Below are positions 25,921-38,126 of a stretch of DNA of 64,000 nucleotides, one piece after another. Location of the stretch: contig VXBA01001420.1 of NCBI GenBank assembly GCA_013399895.1, forward strand, positions 1,842,913 to 1,906,912, read 5' to 3'. The notes below the pieces were generated by a model. That model searched no databases. It was not told where the DNA came from and worked only from the letters and a program-made list of their open reading frames with translations. Origin of the DNA: Serilophus lunatus (Eukaryota > Chordata > Aves > Passeriformes > Eurylaimidae). Both the position numbers and the translations under genes were made by a program. Numbering within the stretch: the first letter of the stretch is position 1; every line of letters begins with the position of its first letter.

Positions 25921-27040
25921 TTTTTAAAGGTATCACAGAGTTTTAAATGCTTTCAGATGGCAATCTGGGGCCCCTGCCTTGAATTCCTAGACTGTCTTAA
26001 AGTCTTTCTCAGAACATGTTACAGTCACACAAAATCAGGCAAATAAGCTCTAGGTCAGGTGTTTAAAAATCCGAGTTGGCTTTTTGTCCAGCTGCAGGTG
26101 AGAAGGACAGAGACAGCCTTTGTTTCTTTGAGCTGAAGAACACTTGGGAAACTGAGAACCAAGCAGTCATGGACTGGAGGTGGTGATGAAATTCTGCTTG
26201 CTTGCTTCAACCCACGTTATTGAAATGCTTCCAAAATTTCTCCCCCAGAGACCCATTTCTGCTCCCACAGAAGTAGGAAGCTCAGTCTGGATGTGGATGA
26301 TCTGAACCACAGCAGTGATTCATGGGGAGCAGCCCTCGTGCTGCCTCTGGGGCTCAGCTGCCTCTGAGGCCATGGGGAAGAGAGTGAGAACCTGAAAGAA
26401 ATTCCCACTGTGACTTTCAAGAACAGCAACACCAAATGTTGTCACATTGAAATAGTTCCTGCAGTTTCTGTATGTGACCAGCTCGGATTGGAGAGGAGGG
26501 ATTTGAAGAGTGTTTGTTTTCCTGCAGTTCTGGGAGGCTTGGGAGGGACCTTCTCTCTTCTTCTCCATCCATTGCTCTGCTGACACCTTCAGCACTGGGG
26601 TCAGGAAGGACCTGTGTGCTTCAGCTGTTTTTCCTCCCATTAAACATTTCATATATTGTGAAAAAATATAGGAGACCAACAGGCAGAGAGACATAGCTCC
26701 TTACAGACTGGCACCTGAAAATCAGATGGTTCCACATCTGCACAATAGAAAATTTCTTTTCCAACTACTTGTGGTGGAAAGATTTCAAATTTAAAATATT
26801 TCCATTGAAAAGAAAGTGTTGGAGAGCTACAGAGAAACAGTGAAGGGTGTGATGTGAGTGGGAGCTGCTCAGGCTGTGTGGGGCACACAGATCACAGCTT
26901 CCAGTTCTGAGGGTGGTCTTAGTCTCTTTTCAGCCTTCCCAACAGAGGCTGATGGGGAAGAATCAGATTCATCCTGGTTACATCTCTGTAAGGGACCTTT
27001 CATGGTTATAGATGCCCCTGTTGGTGTATGGCAACGATGA

Positions 27041-27168
27041 ATTCATAGAATGGTTTGGGTTGGAAGGGAACTTAAAGACCATCCAGTTCCTTGCCATTGG
27101 CATGGAGGCCTTCCAATAGACCAGGCTGTTCAAAGACCCATCCAACCCTGCCTTGAACACTTCCATTA
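27041..27168 (-). mobile_element. CR1 LINE 3'-end fragment
   Basis: Starts ttcatagaatggtttgggtt, runs through ggaagggaacttaaagacca and 'agaccaggctgttcaaagac' to 'ccttgaacacttccatt'. Minus-strand insertion in the large intron. Confidence 0.9.
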
Positions 27169-28727
27169 CAGATTTAGGTACAATAAAGTGACCACAGACA
27201 TTTGGAGCCCAATTCTACTACTTTTTACATTGGTTAGTGTCTACCATATACACAATTGTATTGATATATTCATTAATGACTTTGATACCTCCAGGTTTTA
27301 ATTAAGACTGGGATTGTTCAAATAAATCACAATTTTGCATTTGACACATTTTATATTTTGTATAACATTTTCTTCAATGGCCAGCTATGAAAGGAAAAGA
27401 GAATTAAAATGAATATAATAAATAATTCTGTATAGCATGAATTTTCAGCGTAGCAGAAGGAGATAGAAGCTGAGATTCAAGCAGAGAAAAACAGCTTTGC
27501 AGGTGGGATTTGAAAGGAGCTGGAAATCAATGAAGTTGAAAGTTCCCAGGAGCTCCATATGGCAGGAACTGCGGGAGAAAAGGCTCTCACCGACTGCAAC
27601 TGTCAAAGGGAAAAGAGGGGATAATGCTGATGATGTACGTGTGGAAGTCAGTGATCAAATGTTGGCTTTGGTAATCAGACACAACTGGAAAATACAAATA
27701 TACACCTACTTTATAGAACAGAATGAATTATTGGAATGAGGTGGCCAGCTGGAGAAAGACAGCAAACAGAAAGTATGGAACAACGAGTTAAAAGGAAAAG
27801 GAGAATTGTTACCAAAAGAGAATAGAAGCATATGCCAGTGTGCAGGAATTAGAGAGCATTTTAGAATGTCAGTTTTCTTGCTCTTGGTCTTAAATAGTAG
27901 AGAATGAGAAAGAGATCTTTCTTGTAAGAGAGCAGCACCTCATTTTAGAGTGTCTGTGATTTGCTTGCATATTTTCAATTAAGGGAATTTTGTTCATTCA
28001 GAAGTGGTAAAGTAGGACTACAAGGGACAGAGATTCTGGTACTTAAAGCAGGGAATGAACAAAAAACAGAGAAGTGGGAATGAATGGAGGAGCAAATGGA
28101 TGGCAGAAGAGCAGAGCAGGGACACCTCATCTCCAAAGTGGGCTCTCAGTGATCCCTGTTCAATTAGTGAACTCTACCATTCTCTTTTTCTAGGTCATGA
28201 GAGGCCTGGGTAGAGCTAAAAAGGGCTGGAAAAGACCAAGTTTTTGGTGATCTTTACCTTCACTTAAATTCTAAAGTATTATTTTGTTGTCAGTTTAATC
28301 AGCTCTGTTGGAAGTCCATCGAGGCCCAAAGCTGGGCAGGCTCTTCCCAGTCCTGATTCTTTGCAAACCTGGCAGCTGGTTTTCCAATTGAGATGCTGAT
28401 TGGATTTTTGTTCTTGGAAATGGTTGGTGATCATAAAAAAAGCTTCTGATTATTATCCACAAAGATTTCCTTGCTCACCCAATCAGTGTGAAAATACTGA
28501 GCCCAATCCTGCTGCTGCTGAGCTGTGAGAGCTCTCACTGGTGTTGGTGAGCACTCAGCACCTCCTGTATCAGCCACTGGCATGGGAGGGATTATATGGA
28601 AGGTGTCACAGGCTGGAATGTAAAACTGAAATACATAAATGTGCTCCAGCAGTGGTGTCAGAGAGGCTTTATTTCAGAGTTAATTACCCTGATAGCACAT
28701 TAGGAATCAACAGAGCCACAAATTGAC

Positions 28728-28796
28728 CCCATGTGTTGGACTCGATGATCCCTGTGGGTCCCTTCCAACTCGGGATATTCTGTGATTCTGTGATTT
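28728..28796 (+). mobile_element. CR1 LINE 3'-end fragment
   Basis: Short plus-strand terminus: gttggactcgatgatccctg, tgggtcccttccaactcggg, atattctgtgattctgtgat. Differs in subfamily from the others (gggatattc variant). Confidence 0.85.
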
Positions 28797-30389
28797 CAGA
28801 TTTGGCCCAGCAGCACTGGAAAGCTGCTGGGCTGCTTTGGGTCTGCTTCCTCCTGGTCAGGGGGTGTCAGTGGGTGTCCCCCTCACCCCATGGAGGGGGA
28901 AACCCTCCAGCTGCAGCACCGACCTCTTGGGCCGATGAACCGATGGCACTGACAAGAGCTGAGGGAAATAGTGCTCGGGGAACAAAGATGGCATCAGCGT
29001 TGAGTCATCTGGAAGGAGAAGAAAATAAGTCCAGGATCTTCCAAATCCCAGCTGGAACAATAGCAGAGCCCTGGAGAGGGGGAGGCTGAGAGAACAGCGT
29101 GAATTTTCTAGCCACAACATTCCTGGTTGTTCCATGGTGTTGACAGTGAAAGCTTTTATTCCTCTCCAACTCGCCTAATCCCAAGAATGCTGTTCTTGCC
29201 ATATGCAGCCCACTGGTGGGTTTTTTTCAAAAAGCTCTGCCTGCCTTCCCTTCCTTTGCAGCTATGAATTATATGGACTCGGATTGCTTAACTACAAACA
29301 GAGGATTTTTCCAGGTGGGAGATCTTGGTTAAGAACAGAAAGGTATCGAAATACAAGCCACTGAAGTAATAAGGCCACTTGGATGCAGGTTGGGGAAAAG
29401 AAAAAAAAAAAAAGACTTGGAGCTTGGCAGGGCTGGAGGTCCCCTGGGTTAGTGAAACAACAAGGCAAAAATGTTTTGGAGGCTCAGATGGTTTACTAGC
29501 TAAAGACAGACAAACAAAGAGGATGGCTATGCCACCAATTCATGTTTTATTGGAACTGTCAGGACAAGGGAGGTGCTCCAGCAGTATTTTCTCCGTGGAG
29601 AACAACATGGTGTTCACTTGACAAAATGACTTGCTCAGCTGATCTTGCTTGGTTACTGTTTTCAGCTGAGCCAAATTCATGGGATTTATGGTGTTCATTA
29701 CTTTGCTTAAGAACTTGAGAACATTTGTATGAAATTTCATTTTATTTCTCTAAATCTGGAAGAACCATATTTCAGCATCCGTTGCACAGTAAGAGTCGAA
29801 GTTCTCACTGCCTGAAACAAGAGAGATGTGGCCTAAAAAGCAGTGGATATTCATGTTTAATTATTTCCTGAAAAAACAAATGTTCAGACCTTGATCTTCA
29901 CTGAAACAACTGATACATCATTGGATTCCTCATTAGGAAAAATGTTTTCAGAAGATTTCAAGCTCCAGTTCAATTTTCTCTTACAACAGAAACTGAGGAG
30001 ATCTGAAATGTAAGGATATTGCCAGTTTTGGTTGGTTTGGTTCCTGGGTTATAGACATTGCCCAGAGTGCCCCAGGCCAGCTGTGGGAGGACGGGGCACA
30101 TCTGGACCCCCAGAGGTTTTGTGGGAGTGGAGCTGAGAAGCAAAGGAGGAGTCCTTGCAATTAGAGAAGACACAAACAAGCACTGATTAATCATTCTTGC
30201 ATTTTTTTCTTGGGTCTTTTTGGTGGCTTTGTTTTTGGTGCTGTTTATTAGGATTGGATTTTGGTTTGTTTGGGGTTTTTTAATTGGGATGGCATCGTAG
30301 TAATTTGTCCTTCACTTGCTCTTTTCAAAGTGCTTTCAGAAAATTCCTTCAGCAGCCTTCACACCACCTGAATGAAGCTGATCTAAGCA

Positions 30390-30416
30390 ATATTATTATT
30401 ATTACTATTATCATTA
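30390..30416 (+). repeat. ATT-type microsatellite
   Basis: Interrupted run of (ATT)n with single-base changes to ACT and ATC. Confidence 0.8.
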
Positions 30417-31412
30417 CCCTCATTTAAAAGGAGGAGACTTTATTCTGAGATTAAATGATTTGCCTGAGGCTGAAGGAGTTATTTTTGCCTTTTTGGTACT
30501 CTAACCTGTTTTCAGATTTATTAACAGCAGATCTTTCATGTCTTCATTCATGTGTGTTGCAGAACAGATGCATAACCTTTTTTAAGGAGTTTTTTCTTTT
30601 AAACAGCATTATAGCATACAATTGTTTAAATAATGCAGGAAAAGACTTGAGAGAGACAGGAAATTGCTTTTCTCATCTTACCCTGAAACGTGGAGAAAAT
30701 TTGATAACAATTAAATGATCCTAATTATGCCTTTTGGTCACTATCCGAGTATTTCCTGGCACATGTGGAATTATTACCCTTCATAAATATTATAAACAGG
30801 CAGATATTAAGATACTAAAAAACCCACAACACCCTAGTAAGTGAACTGCCTTTTGATTCTTATCTGACATAAACACAATGTTAACTTCATGCCCTTCAAG
30901 ACAAGATTTATTTATTCTAAAGGAACCTGAACAACTCCTCTGTGGTCCCTTCATTTGCTTTGGCAATGTTTACTTCAGTTTCTTTTGCAGTTTCCTCATG
31001 CTCCTGTGGTTCAGATAAAGTAATTTACAATTGGGAAATCTGGAGAAGATTCCAATTGTTTGGGGTTTTTAAATTTTTTATTTTTTTTTTTTATGTGATG
31101 GGGATGTTGCACCAGGGCCAGTGAGTTCTGGGTGCTGAACTGAGCATCACAAACCTCTTGGATGCACAAAGGGAAGAAGTGTCTATCAGGAATCTGAATA
31201 GGATCTGGTGCAGAGCATGGAAGAGACACAGGATGTCCTCTGCTTTGCAGGCTGTTGTCAGCACGTGCATCTGGTCATATTGAAGATGCTGTTTTTCTTC
31301 TGGATGTGCTTAAGTTGTTTCTTTCAGAAAGGAAGGAGAGTGATCAGAGCACAGGGAGGTGCCAATGGGGCTTGTCCCACCTGCTTCTAACCCAGCCCCA
31401 CAAACATCCCTA

Positions 31413-31436
31413 TTTTAGAGATGATTTTAGAGATGA
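31413..31436 (+). repeat. Perfect 12-bp tandem duplication
   Basis: Two adjacent copies of ttttagagatga. Confidence 0.8.
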
Positions 31437-31514
31437 TGAGTGGCTGCAAAACTCAATTGTGTCACCTGAAGACTCCTTGAAATAGTAAAGTTAAAACTCA
31501 TCTTGCAGTAGTGG

Positions 31515-31661
31515 CTGCCACCATCCCTGGAGAGATTTCAGGTGTGTGTAGATGTGGTGCTGAGGGATGTGGTTTAGTGGTGGCCTTGGCAGTGTTGGGT
31601 CAATGGTTGGATTTGATCTTAAAGGCTTTTTCCAACCTTAAAAATTCTGTGATTCTATGAT
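31515..31661 (+). mobile_element. CR1 LINE 3'-end fragment
   Basis: Plus strand. Includes 'ccatccctggagagatttca', 'ggtttagtggtggccttggc', 'ggatttgatcttaaaggctt' and the terminal attctgtgattctatga. Confidence 0.9.
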
Positions 31662-32087
31662 AAGCCTCAGGCCAGGCCTGACTGCTTGGTTTGGAAAGTT
31701 CAGATTTGGATGTTTCTCTTCTGGGCATCAAACCCAACTTTTATCTCTTTGAGAATGGTCAGTGCTCAGCTATGACACAATGTCACTGTAGGCTGTGAAA
31801 TTACAACTCCCTTGCTTTTGGCATCACTTTGTATTAATCTGTGAATGTTTGTCTCTTCTTTTTTTGTTCATTTATCGTGTGACTGAGCACACATGAGCCA
31901 CGTGTGGGCAGCTTCAGCTTTCCCTTGTTTCTGCTGACACCAAAGATGATTGATGGCAAAACTCTAAACCTCATATGTTTTAGCCACCAACCTGAATAAA
32001 CAAAGACCAGTGTGGCAGCTTAATATTAAAAGCTATAAAACCTTCCTGGGGGTTCATGGATTAAATCAACTCACCAAAATGAATTTT

Positions 32088-32104
32088 AAAAAAAAAAAAA
32101 AAAA
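32088..32104 (+). repeat. Poly-A run (17)
   Basis: Seventeen A residues. Not attached to a recognisable retroelement. Similar but shorter homopolymers lie at 29401-29413 (A), 31074-31092 (T-rich), 50958-50971 (T) and 59692-59704 (A). Confidence 0.85.
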
Positions 32105-34734
32105 GCTTTCTAAGGACTGAAGAAAAACGACCACAAGAGTAAATGAAATAGAGCCATCCTCATCCAGCAGACTAAGCCCTCCTGAGGGCTGAAGAATTGC
32201 AATTTTAAATATCCCTCAAGAGTGCAAGAGGAGACACGGTATTTGTGGATCCTAGGGAGGCAGCTTGAGGCTATAAAAGAACAAAAAAGCCTTTAAGGTA
32301 CAAAAAAGAAAAAATATCCCTGCAGACATAACTTTCTTTGGTCAAAAATAAGTGTTAAAAAATAAAAACCTTCCACCATAAAAATGAGTATCCATCAGCC
32401 CACTCGGTGTTACTGTGCAGTTGTAAGAAGTGATTTAGACTTTTTCCATGCACTATTTTAATCTCTTGGGTCAATAAACCTTGATAGTAACTTCAGCCAA
32501 AAATATCAGCAGGTTGTTTACCATAATATGGCAGGAAACAGCTGGGAACTTATTTTCATCTTATTGTGATGCAATTACTAGTGAGCACAGCTGAAAGCAC
32601 CACATTCTGTCTTCTCAAACAAATTGGAGTTGTATCCAAAAGGACAGCTTTCACTGCAAAAAACAAAAAGTGTGTCTTCTCTCTGAAACAGAGTAAGGAA
32701 TCAGCCCAAGCTGTGCTGCAACTACCAGGCTTGGTTCTCATTTTCTTTCTCCACTTCCAGCCAACCCCATAATATATGTCTATATTTTAAAGCACAGTAC
32801 CTATTTCTTCCTGACTTTCCAAGAAACACCTTTGTCAAAAGGAAATAATCCCTTGCTGCTTTGCAGAGTTAATAGCAAGCATTACCAGCATTGTGAAAGC
32901 ACACATTTAGAGGACAATTGCAGATTAAAACCAGTGACCTGGTTGCAAAAAAACTGTTGCACAATTAGAACAATTATTATTTCCCTCACAGAGCTATATT
33001 AAAATTTTTGTTGCATCTCCATATTGGCCAGGTGGTCATGCAGATCCTCTTACCCATGAAATGGATCTTTATTGTTCAAAATTTAGGAAAGAAAAGCATT
33101 TTGCTGCTCTAGCTGCCTGTTTCTGGCCTCATCTCACCAAGAATAAGTGGAACATGTTGAATCAACTGAAATATATGTTTCTACTCTATCAAGGTCCCCA
33201 CCCAAACGAGCAGTTGGCTCAGAAAATATTTATCCTGGCAAAGCACCTCTGTATAACTTTGGAAGCCTTGATAGAAATAGTAGCATAAATTTATTGGTGT
33301 AGCTTTCAAAAACATAAATTTTGATCGCTGGCTTATAGACAAGCAGAGTTCAAACGAGGTTTCCCGTCTCACCTCTTCCTTTTTTTTAGATTTGCATAGT
33401 GGCATCACTTCCTTGCAGTTCCCAAGGAAAGCCTCTAATTGCCCGATTTGCATAAAGATTTGGCGATTTATCTGCGTGTGGGGATGACTCACGGGGGGAG
33501 AGAGATTGTTTGATTCCTTTTGTATTGATAATTGTGTGGTGCATAATGCAGATTTTGGCATGGGCTGCTCTTCCCCTGAGATGGCGACTGGTGGTGAACT
33601 GGGGTTCCCACCTGTCCTCCTTCCAGCCTGGAACTGGGACCTGGAGCTCCTGCTTTCTTCAGGAGTGAGGCTGAGGTTTTGGGTTGTGGTTGCAATGGTA
33701 GATTTTGGTGTTGGTGTGTAAACCATTGAGAAAAAAAAGGCATAATTCAAAATTTTAAAGATATTTTATGAGTTAATCTGATATTGAATTGCTTTGATCC
33801 TTTATTTACATATTCAGCTGTTAATCCAGAAAAACACCTAAGTCCTTGCTTAATTTGAATTAAGCAGTTAATCCTATTGGAAGTTAAGTACAGATGTGAG
33901 GCTCTGATTCAGCCAAGAGCTGTGTGAGCATGTCCTGCATGAGGGACTGACCTGAACAAGATTCTCTGTATTTCTCCTGGGCCACAACTCAGCAAATCCA
34001 ACCACACCAGGGAGATACAAAGCACAACCCTTCCATCTGATCTCTCCTCGTGTGTCACTGCTCTGTCACTGCACTGTTTACTCAGCATCTGTTCAATAAG
34101 GTTATGAATTAAAACACCCTCCTGGTCACACCTCCTCATTTGGGGCCGAGCATCTGGCCTTGTCACAGGTCTATGGTGCTCAAATCTGATTGTTGAATGT
34201 CCTGTAGCCTCCATGGAGGAAGACACAAAGTGCAATGAAAAATAGCAGTATGATCATTAATAAAAAATAAGTCCTTAAAAGCACCTAGAAGTTGAGAAAG
34301 TTTGTAAAAAATGTGGGGTTTTTTTGAAACAGTAATTCATGTTGTCTAGGGGAGTAAGGGACAAATGTCACTCCAAATGTGACTGTTAATTTGCAAGGTG
34401 TGTGTCTGTAGAAATACTCAATTAGGATGGGTCTAAGAATGATTATTGCTTCTTCAGACCATGTCCCAGCTAATGCCTTACTGGGGTTTTTTTCATTTGT
34501 TTTTCCTCACCATATATTTTAGTTCTTACATTTCCTTTTTCCTTTCTTTGTCTTTTTTACCTCTTTTGCTCTTTACAGGTCTTTGCTGATCTATCTCCTC
34601 TCTCCTTCCCTCTCCATTTATAGCACAATTCTTTGTTTACTTTGACTCCAGTTTGGGCAAAAGAAGCAAAAAAAAGGTTCTCTTCAGCATCTAAGAGCTT
34701 ATCTCCATATAAATTTCTCTTTGTTTTCTTACAG

Positions 34735-34836
34735 CTGATGACTGAAAGAGAAGAATTTACAAAAATCATGAAAAAACTGATGCCAGCATCCTCAAAAAAG
34801 GAGCTTGAAGACACCATTGCATCTTTAAAATCTCAG
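34735..34836 (+). CDS. Coiled-coil protein, second exon
   Basis: This 102-bp exon (34 codons, phase 0/0) lies between a strong acceptor (tttgttttcttacag) and a strong donor (CAG|GTAAAT at 34837). The peptide begins LMTEREEFTKIMKKL, has a probable break at MPASS, and resumes as a second helix KKELEDTIASLKSQ. The other two forward frames hit stop codons almost at once (TGA within the first ten bases), so only the frame that joins the preceding exon is open. Leucine and isoleucine at residues 24, 28 and 31 of this exon start a heptad register that continues V, L, L in the next exon, which is independent support for the 34836/37193 splice. Highly charged, with no membrane segment or catalytic motif. 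The function is probably structural or scaffold-like, by inference from composition only. Confidence 0.8.
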
Positions 34837-37192
34837 GTAAATTCTTATTGTTCATCCTCAGCTTTTTGGAGTGGATAAAAACCATCTGTTCTAGACAAGA
34901 AATTAGGACTGTCTAAAATTTGGCCAAAAGTACTGAATAAGTCTCAGAATCAAATTATGGCAGCACTCACATGCTTCTTACACAGTCATCTTTCACAAGG
35001 CTTTTCTCCTCCAGTTTTCTCACCTTGAGATAAGGGGCTACCACATTGTTTCTTTTTATCCCAGATGCTTTTTCCAGGAAAAATTGTGATCTATTCAGTG
35101 TTAGGTATTTTGCCCTCAGTTTTTCAAATGCAGCACACAGTTACCATTCATCTTCCTTACTTTGTTTCTCCTGCAGGAGTCATTTAACTGTTGCCTATAA
35201 AGGGTGCAGAAGAGGATTAGGAATAATTTTATTTTTTTGCAGCCTATATCATAAAGTAAATGGGATATTTTTTGGTAATCTATTAGTCCAAATGTTCATT
35301 GTGGTATTTCTACATTTTCCTATAAAAGGAGGCTCTAATAGACAACTGTAGTGTGTTGTCTTTAATATTGCAAACCACAAGCTCTTCTAGGCTAATGCAG
35401 AATCAATATGACTTATGTGAAATAGATTATTAAATTGGCTAATAGGAATATCCAAATGTCATTGGAAATAGGGAACAGCTGATTAATTGGGTGTGTTTCT
35501 TGCACATGGTTCCCACAGAAGTTATTTGCTCCTTTTCTATTCAGTGTATTGGGAGGTGGAAGAAAACAAAATGTCATCATTGCCTGAACTCACACAAGGA
35601 AGGATAAATAGCAATAAAGAAGGGTGGTCATGGCTGTGGAATAATGGGAATCCAAGGAAAACACTTGTCAGTGTTTGCATAAGGCACAGGACTGTGCATT
35701 GAACCATGTTGGGAAGGACCAGGATCTGGGATCTGTCTTGGCTGAAGGGAAGAATTGAGAGAAAGACAGTGCAAAGCTGGTGACTCAGAGCTGCCAGGAG
35801 CTCTGGGAAGAGCAGAAGCCCTGAGGACACAGTGTACAAGTTTGGGCTTGGTAACAGCACAGGCCTTGTACCAATTTTCAGGACCCTTCAAGAAATTATT
35901 CATCTACAAACTCTCCATTTCTCTTTCTTCTTGTGCAATCTCTCTCCATGGAGATTATTGATAATTTAATGTATTTGAGCTTTTTCCCCCTCTCTTTTTT
36001 TTAACTTTTTGCACAGCAGTTTTTGCTCTGCATGAGACACTTCCCCTGTCAAAGGACACCTTCAATGAGAGTGGGAAATTTTCGTAGTGGAAACTCACAT
36101 TTCCCTGTGCAAGTAGTGACAGAACATCAACACTCTGGTTGTAAACACTCTGCTTCCACCTCAAGGGATCCCTGATGGAAGTGATGCTCTTTCCTATTTA
36201 AATAGTTATGAGAAATAAAGAGTTAAAGGTCTACTGGGCAAATCTATTTCCAGTTGATAATAAAAAGCTATTTTAAAAGACTGTTAAAAATACTATTAGC
36301 ACTGCCTAGTAGGAAGCATTACTCTGAGCTAATATAAGAATACCTCACCTTTCAATGAGTTAAAAAAAGGTGGAATCTGATATCCACCTGCAGGGCTTCT
36401 GTAAGAGCAGCAGCAACAGCATTTCAAAGGAGTAAAAGTAACTCCACACATTGAAATCTGGGTGCTCTCCCAGAAATTCATGGCTGCTGGCTGTGTTTCC
36501 AGAGCACACAGACCACTCAGGGAGCTGGGCTCTCTCTGAAGCACAGGTGTCCTGCTCTTTAAAAATTGTTGAAATTCCTGTTGGAAAACATCAGACAAGA
36601 AGGGCAGTGGAATCTCTGCACCTGTCAGGATTATTTATTGTTGGAGGAGGATGAAGAGGACAGGCTGGGTAAAAGCACTGAGCAGGGATAAAAATAAACA
36701 ACAAAACAAGAAAATACTTGAGCCTTGGGTAAACTTTCCTGCAAATGTTGCTAAATATAAAGGACATTGCCTGATTGTCTGCTCTTGGTGGGATGTCCAA
36801 CAGTGTACTAATAAACATTAATTTTCCTACACTTGAAGAACAGGTGAGTACCTTCATCACAAGAGCAGAAGTGCAGGGATCAGAGAATAGACATCACATG
36901 GAAGCTTCCAGGAGAACTGGAGGTCCCAAGCCTTTGGAAAACCCATATGGTACCACCAGCTGGATTTAACAACAGCTTTGATTCTGTTCCTAAAGGAGCA
37001 GAGAGTGGGCAGCTGGAGCAGCACCAGGGAAGCCATGATAACAGTCTTCTCTCAAGTATTAATTCCCCTGTGCAGCTGAAGTGTTGCTGCATTTTATTGA
37101 GTCAGGAAAGACAAACTCTCCTTTTATGAAACGAGCACAAATATATTAATTGGAATTTTGTACCCTATTTTCATGTGGGATGGATTTTACAG
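34837..37192 (+). other. Intron of the coiled-coil gene (2.4 kb)
   Basis: AT-rich sequence without recognisable repeats. A consensus donor CAG|GTGAGT occurs at 36844, preceded by a possible 40-nt exon from 36804, but no acceptor gives a phase compatible with the neighbouring exons. Nothing else is supported. Confidence 0.6.
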
Positions 37193-37251
37193 GTAACTTT
37201 ACTGCAGAAAAGACTCCTCCTGGAAGAGCCGAACGCCTGCCACGCCAAAAA
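37193..37251 (+). CDS. Coiled-coil protein, third exon
   Basis: A 59-bp exon beginning in phase 0 after gattttacag and leaving two bases at its 3' end. The peptide is VTLLQKRLLLEE followed by PNACHAK. Its V, L and L at residues 1, 4 and 8 continue the heptad of the upstream exon with 4-3-4 spacing across the junction, and the proline then ends the helix. The last third is CpG-bearing (gccgaacgcctgccacgcc), unlike the AT-rich flanks. The donor AAAAA|GTATGG at 37252 is weak. If it is not used, the frame stays open to the stop at 37517-37519, giving an unrelated tail rich in F, H and C, which I think less likely. The two-base remainder matches the one-base lead of the microexon at 37688. Confidence 0.65.
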
Positions 37252-37687
37252 GTATGGAATTATCTTTGATCCATTTCAATCATTTCACACCTGTGGATCC
37301 CAGTTCTTGAAGTTTTACAGCTTAATGACACTTCAATATGGTTGCAGGTTTAAAAAGATTGTTATTTTCAGTAAACAAGCATCTGAGCATTTTTCCCAGT
37401 GCTTAGTCAGGACTATTAGAGCAAGATTAGAGAACCTGCAGGTGCATTACAAGTCTGGGCTTTGCCTCCACATTCATGATGAGGCAGTGGCTCAGTGCAC
37501 AGCTGCAGCTCTGGGGTGATGCCACCTCCTTTTAAGATAGAAAACAATGATGCAATGCATAATATTACAGATCACATCTTCAAAGTACCGGATCTCCACG
37601 AGCCTGAGCTTTTTTTCAGAGGTTTACACCCTCCAATATAAATTATGGCAAGTGCTGCAGCCATAAAAAGCCTTGCTGTGCCTTTAG

Positions 37688-37709
37688 AGTAAGTGATTCA
37701 CTTGGAGAG
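37688..37709 (+). CDS. Coiled-coil protein, 22-nt microexon
   Basis: Only 22 bases, flanked by a good acceptor (ccttgctgtgcctttag) and a consensus donor GAG|GTGAGT at 37710. Its first base completes a lysine codon with the two bases left by the preceding exon, then it encodes VSDSLGE and ends in phase 0, exactly what the terminal exon at 38127 needs. This phase agreement on both sides is the main evidence, since the exon is too short for codon statistics. Introns on either side are short (436 and 417 bp). It could be alternatively included; skipping it would shift the terminal exon so that the next codon after the junction is a stop. Confidence 0.5.
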
Positions 37710-37810
37710 GTGAGTACAAGGAAACTTCCTAGGAAAGCCATTCCATCTTTATTATATTTATAGACTCTGGTGATATTTCATATCTCACATGAGGGTTTCT
37801 GCAACTAAGA

Positions 37811-37822
37811 GTGTGTGTGTGT
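37811..37822 (+). repeat. Short (GT)6 microsatellite
   Basis: Six GT units inside the final intron of the coiled-coil gene. Confidence 0.8.
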
Positions 37823-38126
37823 AAAAAGAGTGTAAACATTTGTAGGCTATTTAAAAAAACTGGGAAAATATAAGAAGTGTGACAGTTGTCTGAAAATACT
37901 GATCCTAAAGCTATTTTTTAACAGGAATTAGCTAAAGCTAATTGGAAACTGAAAATGTCATAGATTCTTGGTAGTAATTACAGGGTAGGTAACTTCATTA
38001 GATAAATATAAAGATCCAGGCCTGCTGCCCACTGGACCCAACCCTGCTTTCAGCCTCTTGTGTTTTTGTAATGAAATACTGTGTTTTATAAGAAGATATA
38101 ACTAATGAGAATCTCTTCCTTTTCAG

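Larger units (their letters stand above)
21587..34734 (+). other. Intron of the coiled-coil gene (13.1 kb)
   Basis: Lies between two phase-0 exons. It contains CR1 fragments at 25831, 27041, 28728 and 31515, an ATT-rich simple repeat at 30390, and poly-T and poly-A runs at 31074, 32088 and 29401. Several splice-flanked open segments occur (27454-27502, 29262-29314, 31251-31358). None has phase 0 at both ends, so none can be inserted alone without a frameshift or phase conflict. A CpG-bearing patch at 33320-33500 is the most distinctive non-repeat segment. Confidence 0.65.

Noticed and set aside
26090..26095. Six-base microexon (CTGCAG) before GTGAGA
   Set aside because: Too short to support from sequence alone; the surrounding AG choices are ambiguous.
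33181..33750. 189-codon minus-strand frame
   Set aside because: No recognisable domain or splice signals; composition changes along its length. Overlaps the possible regulatory patch.
36804..36843. 40-nt segment before a consensus donor CAG|GTGAGT
   Set aside because: Starts in a phase that cannot follow the exon at 34836, and no phase-0 acceptor exists in the open interval.
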